Positions 63,863-64,000 of a DNA stretch of 64,000 bases are shown in pieces (within the stretch, counting starts at the first letter, position 1; the number at the start of each line of letters is the position of its first letter). Both the position numbers and the translations under genes were made by a program. The notes under the pieces are model-generated. The model had not been told where the DNA came from. It made no database searches and saw only the letters and a list, made by a program, of their open reading frames with translations. The DNA is taken from assembly GCF_004804335.1 (NCBI RefSeq), contig NZ_SRXY01000005.1, positions 124,001-188,000 on the forward strand, written 5' to 3'. This DNA is from Pacificoceanicola onchidii (GTDB taxonomy: Bacteria > Pseudomonadota > Alphaproteobacteria > Rhodobacterales > Rhodobacteraceae).

Positions 63863-63884
63863 GCCGGGGCTGTGCCCCGGCGCC
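63859..63884 (-). repeat. Short GC palindrome, copy 5, overlapping the nnrE stop codon
   Basis: On the minus strand it reads GCGCCGGGGC, ACA, GCCCCGGC, CTAC. The CTAC tail, read on the plus strand as GTAG, contains the TAG stop codon of nnrE (63860–63862). Confidence 0.65.
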
Positions 63885-63898
63885 CGAAAAGCAAAAGG

Positions 63899-63918
63899 CG
63901 GCCCGTTCGGACCGCCGA
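63899..63918 (-). terminator. Terminator of the gene entering from the right edge
   Basis: On the minus strand GGCGGTCC, GAAC loop, GGGCCGCC, then TTTTGC. It lies 24 bp beyond a minus-strand TGA, supporting a real gene at the window edge. Confidence 0.6.
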
Positions 63919-63941
63919 TCCTGGCGCGCAGTTCTGGTGGA

Positions 63942-64000
63942 TCAGAGCAGGCTGCCGGACGCCACTTCCAAACCGTCCGCATATAGGATGTGCGGCGTGT
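63942..64000 (-). CDS. Partial CDS at window edge (3' end only)
   Basis: The last 59 bases hold the end of a minus-strand reading frame (TPHILYADGLEVASGSLL then TGA). Only 18 residues are visible, so the family cannot be told. The terminator that follows supports a real 3' end. Another minus frame is also open at the edge, hence the low confidence. Confidence 0.4.
   Translation of the reverse strand, partial: TPHILYADGLEVASGSLL

Overview
The window looks like a chromosomal segment of a high-GC alphaproteobacterium of the Rhodobacteraceae (roseobacter group). I infer this from protein character and gene sets, not from a search. The indicators are: a trpD–trpC–moaC–moeA operon running toward lexA, with an alphaproteobacterial SOS box (GTTC-N7-GTTC); a short ComEC without a C-terminal metallo-beta-lactamase domain; a Fur-family regulator without the CxxC zinc site; a muramidase/3TM-holin pair of the kind used to release gene transfer agents (GTA); and Hint/RTX proteins. 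I saw no tRNA, rRNA, CRISPR array, transposase or prophage structural gene.

Layout. 0.2–13.2 kb is a mixed block: a methyltransferase of lower GC, aspartate dehydrogenase (nadX), isochorismatase-fold/MarR, LysR/SDR, two EamA exporters, a Fur-family regulator, a DUF533 protein, selO, an acetyltransferase, a nucleoside hydrolase, a tiny zinc-ribbon membrane protein and a radical SAM protein. 13.4–17.2 kb is zwf-pgl-pgi (upper Entner-Doudoroff/pentose phosphate). 17.3–19.1 kb holds a DUF985 cupin and the endolysin–holin pair. 19.1–23.7 kb holds a small P-loop kinase, ccmF-ccmH (cytochrome c maturation), a DUF2087 protein and an enoyl-CoA hydratase. 23.9–31.4 kb holds a large acidic protein, gltA, gltX, comEC and lexA. 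31.5–36.2 kb is the operon trpD–DUF3592–ung–trpC–moaC–moeA, with three 4-bp stop/start overlaps. 36.4–40.5 kb holds a divergent polysaccharide deacetylase and an RTX/Hint protein. 40.8–44.2 kb is a two-subunit molybdenum hydroxylase with its TetR regulator. 44.3–47.6 kb holds an SDR, a degenerate metallo-beta-lactamase-fold protein, two exported rhodaneses and an ICMT-type membrane methyltransferase. 48–51 kb is pntA-pntB. 51–52.9 kb holds a tandem pair of unrecognised paralogues and bioY. 53–60 kb holds SDR/AraC, an alpha/beta hydrolase–OsmC fusion, an EEP-family protein, DUF3445 and a lytic transglycosylase. 60.2–63.9 kb holds glnB-glnA and nnrE. A gene enters from the right edge on the minus strand.

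How the genes connect. Several fit NADPH and nitrogen economy (zwf, pntAB, nnrE, glnBA, nadX). Moco synthesis genes (moaC, moeA) lie in the same window as a likely Moco enzyme. Three functions that published Rhodobacter capsulatus work ties to gene transfer agents (endolysin/holin, ComEC, LexA) occur within 14 kb, although no GTA head or tail genes are present.

The least ordinary material is non-coding. There is a chain of overlapping hairpins at 8557–8692. A composite dispersed repeat occurs three times next to gene 3' ends. A short GC-rich palindrome occurs between genes, inside ccmH and nnrE in frame, and as the stop codon of nnrE. An identical 13-bp operator-like palindrome sits at both a MarR and a TetR gene. 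Strong palindromes lie in front of bioY, zwf and glnB/nnrE.
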